Shown: in pieces, positions 27,020 through 35,751 of the stretch | Numbering within the stretch: position 1 is the first letter of the stretch | How the letters are laid out: each line of letters opens with the position of its first letter | Assembly: GCA_965267425.1 (NCBI GenBank) | Contig: OZ253959.1 | Coordinates: forward strand, 2,480,001-2,544,000 | Direction of reading: 5' to 3' | Length of the DNA stretch: 64,000 nt | Origin: G965267425 sp965267425 | GTDB taxonomy: Bacteria > Bacteroidota > Bacteroidia > Flavobacteriales_E > Vicingaceae | Program-made: the position numbers and the translations under genes | The notes under the pieces: model-generated | Told to the model about the DNA's origin: nothing | The model's input: only the letters and a program-made list of their open reading frames with translations | The model's database searches: none

Positions 27020-29638
27020 ATGGACAATTACAGAAAACTAAGAAGAGTTATTAATAAGATAGTAATCATTACATTCTTAATGCCCCTAACCGTCTTAAAT
27101 GCATCTGGGCAGCATTCCGCAGATAGTACGGCCCTAATGGCCTTGTATAATTCAACAGATGGCCCCAACTGGGATAATAATGGTAATTGGGGAACAAATA
27201 AATCATTAAATCAATGGTATGGCATTACTACAAATGCCAACGGACGAGTAAGCAAAATTATTTTAGAATGGAATGATTTGAATGGAACTTTGCCTCCCGA
27301 AATAGGACTTTTAGAAGAGCTTGTTGAAATAAATTTCAGATACAATTCCATTTCTGGTGCTATTCCTAATGAGCTTTACGATCTTACCAATCTGCAAAAA
27401 ATCAACTTTAGTTCTAACGACCTAAGTGGAACAATTTCGGATAGCATTGGAAATCTTACCCAATTGACAAGATTTGAATTTTGGTCTAACCAACTTTCTG
27501 GTAATATTCCTGAATCCATAGGAAACCTAACTAAACTTAATGTGTTGGACATAGGTTCTAATCAGTTGACTGGAACACTTCCAAATACAATGGGTAATTT
27601 AATGGCACTGGCATATTTATTTCTGGAAAACAATCGAATTGAGGGCAGCATACCACAGCAGTTTACAAACCTAAATAACATCAAAACAATTTCGTTACAC
27701 ACAAACCTATTTACACATGTGGAAGGAGGAATAAATTTTAGCAATAACCCCACTATTAATGTCTCTAATAATAACTTGAATTTTGAAGATCTAGAGAAAT
27801 TAGATAATAGTACCATTGGAACATTAAATTATGCTAATCAAACCACTGTTTACAACACAGCAAAACAACAATCAGGGCTTCCAGGGCTTAAAGATACGTT
27901 GGCCATTGTTGGGGCCACTGCCGCAGGAAATCAATTCCAATGGTATAAAGACGACGTGGCCATTGCTGGGGCTACAGACTCATTGTACGTTATCAATTCA
28001 GTACAGACATCCGATACTGGTGAATACACCGTGAAAGTCACAAATAGCATATATAACGGAATAACCATATACAGAGAACCTATCACATACGACGCTATTT
28101 GTGATGACAGATGTGCTTTAATGGCACTTTACAATTCCACTGATGGACCAAATTGGAAAGACAATTTGAATTGGACTACAAACAAACCACTAGATCAGTG
28201 GTTCGGAATAACAACGAACGCCAATGGCCGTGTAAGTAAAATTGAATTGAGCTGGAATTTGTTAAACGGAGCTTTACCAATGGAAATAGGATTGCTGGAT
28301 GAACTTACTGAATTAGATTGCAGATACAATGCCATTTCTGGAACAATTCCAAATGAGCTTTACAACCTTACCAATCTGCAAAAAATCAACTTTAGTTCTA
28401 ACGATCTAAGTGGAACCATTTCAAGTCGCATTGAAAATCTAAGTGAATTAACACGAATAGAGTTTTGGTCTAACAATCTTTCAGGCAGTATTCCTGAATC
28501 CATTGTTAATCTCAACAAACTAAGCATGTTGGATTTAGCGGAAAATAATATTATCGGAGCGCTTCCTGATTCAATGGGTAAATTAGTTCAACTTAATTTT
28601 CTATATCTGGATGGAAATGACATTACAGGTAGTATCCCTGCGCAACTTGGCAACTTGAACAATATTCAAAATATATTTCTGAGTGATAATCAATTTTCAT
28701 ATGTAGAAAGAGGACTTAGCTTCAGCAATAACCCTTCTATATATGTTGGAAATAATAAATTGGATTTTGAAGATTTAGCGGAATTGGATAACTCAACCAA
28801 TGGAACTTTTAATTATGCTAATCAAACTACTGTATATAACACGCCTGAGCATATGGACGGAACCATTGGTTTCATGGACACACTGGCTGTAACCGCTGCT
28901 TATGCAGCAGGTAATCAATTTCAATGGTTTAAGGATAACGTGGCCATTGTTGGAGCTACAGATTCTATTTATGTGATAAATCCTGTAACGCTGGATCATG
29001 CGGGCACATATACTGTTGAAATTACGAATGGCGCGTACACCAGCGAAACGTTTTATCGTGAACCTATTAATTATACAGTTACAGTTAAACCACTTCCTGT
29101 TGTATTGATATCTTTTGAGGTCGAAGAACAATTCGGTGAAGTATTTGTTCAATGGACGACGGAAAGTGAAATCAATGCAGATTATTTCGAAGTTCAAAGA
29201 AGTACAGATGGAATCAACTGGAATTATGTGAATACCGTTAATGCAAACGGAAATAGTAACATCACCAGAAATTATGAAACCGTGGATACTAAACCGATAA
29301 ATGGTTTGTCTTACTACAGGTTGAAACAAGTTGATTATAATGGAGTTTTTGAAATCTTTGACCCCAAAGCGGTCGAAATCAAAACGGAGAAATATGCAGC
29401 TAATACAGAAGTTTATCCTTCACCTTTTAAAGATGAATTGTTCATCAAATTGGAAGGCACAAATGAACCGGTAAACGTTCAAGTTTTTACGCTGCAAGGT
29501 CAACTGGTGCATAACCAAACGATTTTTGGAAATGGAAATCATGTAGTTGATATCGACAATAACTTACCAACTGGAATATACCTGGTTTCTTATCAACTTC
29601 AAGGTGAAATAACAACCAAGAAAGTTGTCAAAAACTGA
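27020..29638 (+). CDS. Secreted leucine-rich repeat protein with T9SS type A sorting domain
   Basis: 872 aa. Signal peptide, then two copies of one large unit (from residue 38 and residue 366; period 328 aa, 984 bp). Each unit starts ALMALYNSTDGPNW, carries about eight plant-type repeats (L..L..L.L..N.LSG.IP..IGNL), and ends in an Ig-like domain (FQWYKDDVAIAGATDS, TGEYTVKVTN). A fibronectin-like module (FEVEEQFGEVFVQWTTESE) follows. The C-terminus VYPSPFKDELFIKL to TKKVVKN is a type A T9SS signal. Predicted surface adhesin or binding protein; ligand unknown. Confidence 0.9.
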   Translation: MDNYRKLRRVINKIVIITFLMPLTVLNASGQHSADSTALMALYNSTDGPNWDNNGNWGTNKSLNQWYGITTNANGRVSKIILEWNDLNGTLPPEIGLLEELVEINFRYNSISGAIPNELYDLTNLQKINFSSNDLSGTISDSIGNLTQLTRFEFWSNQLSGNIPESIGNLTKLNVLDIGSNQLTGTLPNTMGNLMALAYLFLENNRIEGSIPQQFTNLNNIKTISLHTNLFTHVEGGINFSNNPTINVSNNNLNFEDLEKLDNSTIGTLNYANQTTVYNTAKQQSGLPGLKDTLAIVGATAAGNQFQWYKDDVAIAGATDSLYVINSVQTSDTGEYTVKVTNSIYNGITIYREPITYDAICDDRCALMALYNSTDGPNWKDNLNWTTNKPLDQWFGITTNANGRVSKIELSWNLLNGALPMEIGLLDELTELDCRYNAISGTIPNELYNLTNLQKINFSSNDLSGTISSRIENLSELTRIEFWSNNLSGSIPESIVNLNKLSMLDLAENNIIGALPDSMGKLVQLNFLYLDGNDITGSIPAQLGNLNNIQNIFLSDNQFSYVERGLSFSNNPSIYVGNNKLDFEDLAELDNSTNGTFNYANQTTVYNTPEHMDGTIGFMDTLAVTAAYAAGNQFQWFKDNVAIVGATDSIYVINPVTLDHAGTYTVEITNGAYTSETFYREPINYTVTVKPLPVVLISFEVEEQFGEVFVQWTTESEINADYFEVQRSTDGINWNYVNTVNANGNSNITRNYETVDTKPINGLSYYRLKQVDYNGVFEIFDPKAVEIKTEKYAANTEVYPSPFKDELFIKLEGTNEPVNVQVFTLQGQLVHNQTIFGNGNHVVDIDNNLPTGIYLVSYQLQGEITTKKVVKN

Positions 29639-29662
29639 CTCTTATTTTTTGTAATTGTGTTT

Positions 29663-29693
29663 ATCCCGGTCTGATTATCGACCGGGATTTTTT
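29663..29693 (+). terminator. Rho-independent terminator of the LRR gene
   Basis: ATCCCGGTC (29663-29671) and GACCGGGAT (29680-29688) form a perfect 9-bp stem around an 8-nt loop, followed by TTTTT. Confidence 0.92.
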
Positions 29694-29705
29694 ATAAATA
29701 ATTAC

Positions 29706-29724
29706 TATATTTGTATATACATTT
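29706..29724 (+). promoter_or_regulatory. -7 box and operator-like palindrome before the pirin gene
   Basis: TATATTTG (29706-29713) matches TAnnTTTG. ATTTGTATATACATTT (29709-29724) has the perfect core TGTATATACA and resembles the yceI-family operator at 23744-23759 in 14 of 16 positions. I see no clear -33 box. Confidence 0.6.
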
Positions 29725-29772
29725 ATTGTATTAACAACTATTATATTGTATTGAAATCGTAAATTTATAATT

Positions 29773-30642
29773 ATGCGGTCCGTAAATAGAATCTTATCAG
29801 CCAACCGTGTCAACATGGGTGGAATTTATTTGGATCAACCATTACCTCATCATGGTGTTGATCAAATTGATCCTTTTTTACTTGTTCATCATTGGAAGAA
29901 TACTTTTAAGGGTGGGCAGGAACAAAAAAATGTTGGTGTTGGACCTCATCCTCATCGTGGTTTTACACCTGTAACTTTTATTTTCAAAGGTGGTGTGCAC
30001 CACAGAGACTCCAGAGGAAATAGCAGCATTATCAATGAAGGTGGCACGCAATGGATGAACAGTGGCATGGGAATTGTACACAGCGAACGCCCAAGAAAAG
30101 ACATTGCGGAAAATGGAGGTGATTTTGAAATTATCCAATTCTGGATCAATGCGCCGGCCAAACATAAAATGGACCCACCTTCCTATCAACCCCTCTCCGC
30201 GGAAGAAACACCAACTTATTCTTCCAAAGACAATAAAGTTCAGGTTGCTGTAGTTGCTGGAGAATCCAATGGAGTAAAAGGAAAAATATCGGCATATTCA
30301 GATCTAATGATTTTACGGCTGTCGTTTGATAAAAATGGAAAAATAGAGATTCCCATTCCAGAGAATTATAACGCGTTTGTCTATCAACTGGATGGAAAGA
30401 TGAATCTGGATGGAAAAGAACTGGGAGAAAAGAACTTGATTTGGTATAATAATGATGGAAAATCCATTCAGCTAGAAAGCAATGAGGCTACCAATGCTAT
30501 CTTGTTGGCTGGTGCACCTATCAAAGAACAAGTCTATTCATACGGTCCTTTTGTCATGAATAATCAAACGCAAATTTTGCAGGCAATGAGTGATTACCAG
30601 CAAGGAAAAATGGGTGTGTTAATTGAATCATTTGACGAATGA
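29773..30642 (+). CDS. Pirin-family protein (bicupin)
   Basis: 289 aa. The N-terminal cupin shows the pirin signature: DPFLLVHHW, GVGPHPHRGFTPVTFIFKG and HRDSRGN with metal-ligand histidines, then MNSGMGIVHSERP and a glutamate in the ligand set. The C-terminal cupin ends FVMNNQTQILQAMSDYQQGKMG. Some pirins have quercetin dioxygenase activity and others act as redox-sensing regulators; the role here is open. Its end overlaps the next gene (ATGA, 30639-30642). Confidence 0.92.
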   Translation: MRSVNRILSANRVNMGGIYLDQPLPHHGVDQIDPFLLVHHWKNTFKGGQEQKNVGVGPHPHRGFTPVTFIFKGGVHHRDSRGNSSIINEGGTQWMNSGMGIVHSERPRKDIAENGGDFEIIQFWINAPAKHKMDPPSYQPLSAEETPTYSSKDNKVQVAVVAGESNGVKGKISAYSDLMILRLSFDKNGKIEIPIPENYNAFVYQLDGKMNLDGKELGEKNLIWYNNDGKSIQLESNEATNAILLAGAPIKEQVYSYGPFVMNNQTQILQAMSDYQQGKMGVLIESFDE

Positions 30643-31235
30643 ACAGAAGAAAATTCCTTTCAGGCATTTCTTTTGGAGCAGCTTTTTTAAGCTTTTTGCC
30701 ACTCAAGAAATTATTTGCGCTGAATTCAATGCATTCAGTTTCAAGCATACCAATTGTCCATCAAATAAGGCATGGAGCCATTTTATCAAATGCTAATTTG
30801 GTTTCGCCTTCGCATGGTTGGATTGAATCCGTTTGTATGCAAACTTTTTTTTCGAATGGATTATCAAAAAGTAAGCATGATTTATCAATGCTCTCCCTAA
30901 AAATTGAAGGTGAAAATGTGAACCTCATCACTCTTGAGGATGAGGTATTGGTCAATTATAAAGAGAAAGAATTAAGAATTGCTGCCAATAATTCATCGCC
31001 TGCCACTATTCAGTTAAATCAAACTTATTTCATTCGTGTAATTGATCTTCAAAAAGAAGAAAAATCAATATTATCTGTTAAGGCAGACGCAAAGATATTC
31101 TGTCTAAAAGGTGAAACCAATGTTAATGGCAGCGTGCTAAAGGAAGGACAATTGATGTCCAATATATTTGAACAAGAAATTCATTCTAAATCTTCTGAAT
31201 TAGCTCAATTATGCATCATTGAAAGAAATTCTTGA
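30639..31235 (+). CDS. Hypothetical exported protein with Tat-like signal
   Basis: 198 aa. The start MNRRKFLSGISFGAAFLSFL contains the twin-arginine form RRKFL followed by a hydrophobic stretch, so export by Tat is likely. The mature part has beta-rich, cupin-like segments (GAILSNANLVSPSHGWIES, LVNYKEKELRIAANN, FCLKGETNVNGSVLKEGQLM), which suggests a pirin/cupin-like fold fragment, but I do not recognise a family. Translationally coupled to pirin. Confidence 0.6.
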   Translation: MNRRKFLSGISFGAAFLSFLPLKKLFALNSMHSVSSIPIVHQIRHGAILSNANLVSPSHGWIESVCMQTFFSNGLSKSKHDLSMLSLKIEGENVNLITLEDEVLVNYKEKELRIAANNSSPATIQLNQTYFIRVIDLQKEEKSILSVKADAKIFCLKGETNVNGSVLKEGQLMSNIFEQEIHSKSSELAQLCIIERNS

Positions 31236-31241
31236 GGATTT

Positions 31242-33776
31242 TTAATTTGAACGATTTCTATAAAGAGAAGCATCCACAACGGACTTCATTTCTTGCGTAT
31301 TAAGATCTTTTCCTAAAAACTGTCCGATTTTTTCAGCAACATTTTCAGCATTATGGATCACGTCTGTATAATGCAAATTGAGCACTTCTACCCCCGGTTC
31401 TTTTTTCTCCCATATTACCACTTTCTTTAATGTGTCTTTGAAAGAATTTACCAACCTCAATGGGTAATTTTCTGTATTCTTTCCCAACATTACTTGCTGA
31501 GAAGTAATGATTTCATCAAGATTTCTATGCATAAATATCACCTTGTAATTGCATTCCACAGGTAAATATCGAAGAAGCTGCGCTACCACTTTCATTGCTT
31601 TTCCTTTGTGGTCAGGCACCCAAGAATTCTCCTTGGCCAGGGATTTAATGGGTTCATATTCAAAATATCCTTTAGGGTTATTTCCATCAGCTTCTCGCTT
31701 TTCATCTATTACAACTTCAATTCCACCCTTGTACAACATTTGCATCATCATTGATGTACCCGATCGAGGTAAACCGGAAACAATAACAACCGTATTTTCG
31801 TCTAAAGCCTTCGATGATTTTGGTTGACCAGAATTTAATGCCGTTTCATTTTGTTTCATTTTATCCAAGGCCTGTTCTGCACGTTTGTTTCGCTCACTCA
31901 AATGCAATGAAAACTCATAAGCCTTTTTCGCTTCTTCCGTTTTACCCAGTTTTTCCAATGCTTCACCTAACGTATAATGGGCTTTGGGGAAATTTCGAAT
32001 TAATTCAATCGCCTGAAGTGCGGATAAAGCCGCTTCTTCAAATTTGTCTTGTCTCAACAATGCCAACGATAATGCGTGATGTGCATGTGCATGATCATCT
32101 TTTAAATTCAAGGCCCTAGACAAGATTCTTTGAGCATCTTTGTATCGATCCAATTGCAGATAAATGGTGCCCAATTCATACATTATTTTCACAGAATTCG
32201 GTCGCTCTTTTTCTGTTTTCTTCAACAACGCCAATGCCTGTTCTATTTTCTTTTCTCCGATTAAAATTTTACTTTCAATCATGGATGTAAAGACCAATTT
32301 TTTATCATCCAATGACTTCAGTTTTTCCAAATGAATCCGCGCCTTTTCATATTGATTTAATTTCAATTGAATCATCACCAAATCAAGGTGATAGTAAAAC
32401 TTAGGCTCATCATTTTCAACCAGTGATGTTAATAGTTTTTCAGCCTCTTCATATTGCTTTTTACCTAAATGAACCCGAGCAAGATTGTATTGAAGATCAT
32501 TTTTGGTTTTTGCCACTTGCTTTTCCTGATCTTCGTTAGGCTTTTCTATATACCCTAATTCTATTAATTGCTGAACACCTTCATTTGCATCCAATGCACT
32601 GACCATCTGGTCATCCGAATGTGTTCCAAAATCACCCTTCACATCTTCCCAGGAATCAATGTATGTTGGGACTTTCGACTCCTCAAAACACTCCAACAAA
32701 GGTTTCCCGTCCATATCTTTTCCAATGGGTAAATTAAAATGAGTTAGCAATGTAGGTGTGATATCAAGCAATGAGGCTCCAAACAATTTTTCACCTTTTT
32801 TTATTCCTGGCCCCTTCATGGCGAATATTCCAAAATGTCTATGCTCCAAAGCCGGGGCTGCTGGAAATTTGGGCATTTTAGTGATTCGTTGATCGGTGGA
32901 TTGGAACCCGTGATCTGACATGATTATGACTGTGGTATCTTCAGGTATAAGATTCAACATTCTTTCCAACATCATGTCCTGAAATCGATAGCCGCCAGAA
33001 ACCACCCTATGGTATCGTTCATATCTCTGTTCATCTACATTTGACAATTTTGGAGGATGATACTTCATAAAGGCATGACAATAATGATCAATGCTATCGA
33101 AATATACCGCCATGAAATCCCATTCGGAATGCTCTGCAAGCCATGTTGCACAAGAATGAACAGTTATACTCTGGGAGAATATCTTCGTAAAGGCGTGCAA
33201 CGATCGATCTTTTTTTTCATTGATATTTGCAGCATCTGGAATAAAAGGCAGAATTTGAGCACCTGTCATTTCTTCAGGGTACATTCTTAAGTCTGAAAAT
33301 TCTTCTGCCAAATCCATTGGATGAATCATTCCGTTGGCAACTGGAGCTGGTTTTTCATATGTTCCAACTTGCTTGGCAAAAAAGTTGGAAACCATTGCCC
33401 CATTAATCGGTTCAGCAGGATAACTCGGCCACCACCCAACAACATTACTTCGATATCCCTCGTGATGAAGTATGTTCCAAATAGCACGTGCCGTTCTTGA
33501 TGTTGAATTCACCGGACGCACTGCCATTTTCTCTGGATGAGGTTCAATGAATCCTAAAATCCCATGTTTTTCCGGAGTCTTTCCTGTGGCCACCGAAGTC
33601 CATAACATAGGTGAGAATGGCGGTTCAAGAGATGCCAGGTTACCACTAATTCCATCTTCCACAAATTTCTTAAATGTAGGCATATATCCATTTGCCATCA
33701 ATGGATGAATGATATTCCAATCTGCGGCATCCCATCCAATAAGAAGAATTTTGTTCGATTTATTTGTCATCGTCAT
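31242..33776 (-). CDS. Alkaline-phosphatase-superfamily phosphodiesterase fused to TPR and sulfotransferase domains
   Basis: 844 aa in three parts. Residues 1-390: type I phosphodiesterase/nucleotide pyrophosphatase fold with LLIGWDAADW (metal Asp), FSPMLWTSVATGKTPEKHG (nucleophile Thr), FDSIDHYCHAF, IMSDHGFQ and EHRHFGIF (metal ligands). Residues 400-640: a series of TPR helices (YEEAEKLLTSLVENDE, IMYELGTIYLQLDRYKDAQR, HALSLALLRQDKFEEAA, AHYTLGEALEKLGKTEEAKK). Residues 662-844: sulfotransferase fold with the PAPS 5'-phosphosulfate loop SGLPRSGTS. No signal peptide. Starts at ATG 33776 or 33770, overlapping the small upstream gene. The substrate is unknown. Confidence 0.88.
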   Translation of the reverse strand: MTMTNKSNKILLIGWDAADWNIIHPLMANGYMPTFKKFVEDGISGNLASLEPPFSPMLWTSVATGKTPEKHGILGFIEPHPEKMAVRPVNSTSRTARAIWNILHHEGYRSNVVGWWPSYPAEPINGAMVSNFFAKQVGTYEKPAPVANGMIHPMDLAEEFSDLRMYPEEMTGAQILPFIPDAANINEKKDRSLHAFTKIFSQSITVHSCATWLAEHSEWDFMAVYFDSIDHYCHAFMKYHPPKLSNVDEQRYERYHRVVSGGYRFQDMMLERMLNLIPEDTTVIIMSDHGFQSTDQRITKMPKFPAAPALEHRHFGIFAMKGPGIKKGEKLFGASLLDITPTLLTHFNLPIGKDMDGKPLLECFEESKVPTYIDSWEDVKGDFGTHSDDQMVSALDANEGVQQLIELGYIEKPNEDQEKQVAKTKNDLQYNLARVHLGKKQYEEAEKLLTSLVENDEPKFYYHLDLVMIQLKLNQYEKARIHLEKLKSLDDKKLVFTSMIESKILIGEKKIEQALALLKKTEKERPNSVKIMYELGTIYLQLDRYKDAQRILSRALNLKDDHAHAHHALSLALLRQDKFEEAALSALQAIELIRNFPKAHYTLGEALEKLGKTEEAKKAYEFSLHLSERNKRAEQALDKMKQNETALNSGQPKSSKALDENTVVIVSGLPRSGTSMMMQMLYKGGIEVVIDEKREADGNNPKGYFEYEPIKSLAKENSWVPDHKGKAMKVVAQLLRYLPVECNYKVIFMHRNLDEIITSQQVMLGKNTENYPLRLVNSFKDTLKKVVIWEKKEPGVEVLNLHYTDVIHNAENVAEKIGQFLGKDLNTQEMKSVVDASLYRNRSN

Positions 33777-33924
33777 CACCCTCCTTTTCTCCTAGTATAC
33801 TTTGCCGGTCTTGTCTCCATTTTCTCAAGCCACGATATCCTAAAGCTAGTAATCCCAATGATCCTTGAGTGTCTTTGGAAATGTGAATGGATGAAGGATT
33901 AGTCTTTTTTACTTTTTTACTCAT
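33760..33924 (-). CDS. Small hypothetical protein, 54 aa, upstream of the phosphodiesterase fusion
   Basis: ATG at 33924, stop at 33760-33762. The product is basic at the N-terminus (MSKKVKKTNPSS), then SLGLLALGYRGLRKWRQDRQ, and has a strongly acidic tail (EGDDDDK). Its last codons overlap the start of the phosphodiesterase fusion in another frame (ATGs at 33776 and 33770), a strong hint of translational coupling. No family recognised. The overlap and the composition make chance less likely than for a random frame of this length. Confidence 0.6.
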   Translation of the reverse strand: MSKKVKKTNPSSIHISKDTQGSLGLLALGYRGLRKWRQDRQSILGEKEGDDDDK

Positions 33925-34064
33925 TACAATTATTAATCAATGAAGTAAGTTACAAATAGAAATGCTGCCAATGTGTTAAAAGTGAAATAACTAAAAAAAA
34001 CGTTATTAATTGACGATTTATTGAATAATTACGTTAATTTTATGAGAAACAGATATACAGGCTC

Positions 34065-35636
34065 ATGAAAAAAAAATCTACTCTAGAAAAAAAATTAAAA
34101 GCTTATGCCTCTTTGGCTGGAGCTACACTTGCCATTGGTGAGGCCGATGCGCAAGTAGTTTATACAGATATAAGTCCAGATTTCACTGGAGGATCGAGCA
34201 GCACGTATTTTCTGGATTTGAATGATGACAATGTTGATGATTTCAGAATTTATGCAGTAGGATCTTACTCTTCTACTAATTTATACATTGCTCCGTTAAC
34301 TTCATCGAATGAAGTATTGGGTTCTGCATCTTATCCATTTGCGTATCCGTATGCTCTTAGTTTCAATGCACCAATTGACAGTTATGCGTCAGGTAGTTGG
34401 GTGAATTATGGTTATTCCTCGTATGGATATCAATCCTTGAATTACGGTTCTGGCTCATTTGGAAATTTTATCAATGTAACCGACAGATACCTGGGGCTTC
34501 ACCTCGAAGTGAATGGTAATACATATTTTGGTTGGGCGCGAATGGATGTCAATACTAATGGAGATGTATGGACCATAAAGGATTATGCATATGAAAGTAC
34601 AGCTCTTGCAACCATTTATGCTGGTTATGTTCAAACGGAAGCCGTAACAAACATTCTACCTGCCGACATTGGGAATGTGGGAAATGGTGCTGATTTAGAA
34701 GTCACATTTGATCAAGCTGTGGACGAAGACTATGTAGCACATTATCGACTTATGGCGGTGAAAAGCGCAGCTGCACCTACATTTGATTTAGCAGCAGCAG
34801 ACGCAGTAGCTCCAGGAAATTTTAAAGTATTGGCTACAAGTGGAAGTGCCTCTTATACTTCGACTATGGGAGCGGGAGCCAAGGACACTGATGGAGATCC
34901 AATTGTGGATGGGGTTGCATACCGCATATTTGTCATGAGTTATAAGAACAATACCAATACCACCGCATCCAATATTTCTCAAGCACCAAATGACATTACA
35001 TTAGGTCAGCCGGCAGATGCAGGGCAAAACGTGGTGGCCACGGATATCGATAACAATGGTAATGGATCGGATCTTGAAGTAAAATTTAATGCGGCAGCAG
35101 ATGAAAACACGGTTTCAGAGTATCGAATCATGGTAGTTTTATCGTCTAATGCAGCCTCTTTTGATGTTACCACTGCGGCAGCAATTGGCTCGTCAGATTA
35201 TACGGTCATTTCACCCTCCGGCTCAAGTGAATATGTGAAAATTTTGGATGCAGCAAGTACAGACGTCGATGGAAATGCCATTGTCAACGGAACGGCATAC
35301 AAAGTATTCATCTTCAGTCTGGCAGATGGAGTATTGGCAAATTTGGACGGTTTGTCCACTGAATCAAATGAAGTGACACTGGATGAATTTACGGGAATTG
35401 CAAATGTTAGTCCAGACGAAGCAGGTTTTTATTATGCGAATGGTCAACTTCATTTTGACAAGGCAACTAGAACAATAAATACAGTTTCAATTCACAACGT
35501 AAAAGGTCAATTGGAGTATTCTACCAATCTGTCGGACAAGACAGTATTGGACGTTTCTTTCTTGAGCAAAGGCGTATATTTTGTTCATGTAGATGAAGAC
35601 GCGGGTATTCAAGTATTGAAATTCGTTAAGGATTAA
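34065..35636 (+). CDS. Secreted protein with duplicated beta domains and T9SS type A sorting domain
   Basis: 523 aa. N-terminus KLKAYASLAGATLAIGEADAQ is a long signal region seen on many Bacteroidota surface proteins, followed by VVYTDISPDF and a region with TYFGWARMDVN. Two similar modules of about 110 aa follow (NVGNGADLEVTFDQAVDEDYV and NNGNGSDLEVKFNAAADENTV start them). The last 80 residues (SIHNVKGQLEYSTNL, SKGVYFVHVDEDAGIQVLKF) form the type A sorting domain. Function unknown. Confidence 0.84.
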   Translation: MKKKSTLEKKLKAYASLAGATLAIGEADAQVVYTDISPDFTGGSSSTYFLDLNDDNVDDFRIYAVGSYSSTNLYIAPLTSSNEVLGSASYPFAYPYALSFNAPIDSYASGSWVNYGYSSYGYQSLNYGSGSFGNFINVTDRYLGLHLEVNGNTYFGWARMDVNTNGDVWTIKDYAYESTALATIYAGYVQTEAVTNILPADIGNVGNGADLEVTFDQAVDEDYVAHYRLMAVKSAAAPTFDLAAADAVAPGNFKVLATSGSASYTSTMGAGAKDTDGDPIVDGVAYRIFVMSYKNNTNTTASNISQAPNDITLGQPADAGQNVVATDIDNNGNGSDLEVKFNAAADENTVSEYRIMVVLSSNAASFDVTTAAAIGSSDYTVISPSGSSEYVKILDAASTDVDGNAIVNGTAYKVFIFSLADGVLANLDGLSTESNEVTLDEFTGIANVSPDEAGFYYANGQLHFDKATRTINTVSIHNVKGQLEYSTNLSDKTVLDVSFLSKGVYFVHVDEDAGIQVLKFVKD

Positions 35637-35656
35637 ATAGTTAATCATCATTTTGA

Positions 35657-35690
35657 AACCGCATGGTCGTTGATCGTGCGGTTTTTTTTG
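35657..35690 (+). terminator. Rho-independent terminator
   Basis: AACCGCA (35657-35663) pairs with TGCGGTT (35677-35683) and a T-run follows. Confidence 0.88.
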
Positions 35691-35751
35691 TTTTGATAAA
35701 AGGATCTAAGTAATTGATCGTCTTAAAAAGTATGTGCACAAATCATACATC

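Noticed and set aside
28793..29329. 178-codon minus-strand frame inside the LRR gene
   Set aside because: Antisense to the Ig-like and fibronectin-like part of the real gene; Cys/Arg/Ile-rich composition is a complement artefact.
34190..34460. Ser/Tyr/Gly-rich stretch of the T9SS protein as a low-complexity or prion-like domain
   Set aside because: The stretch is short and lies within a beta-rich surface module; composition alone is not enough.
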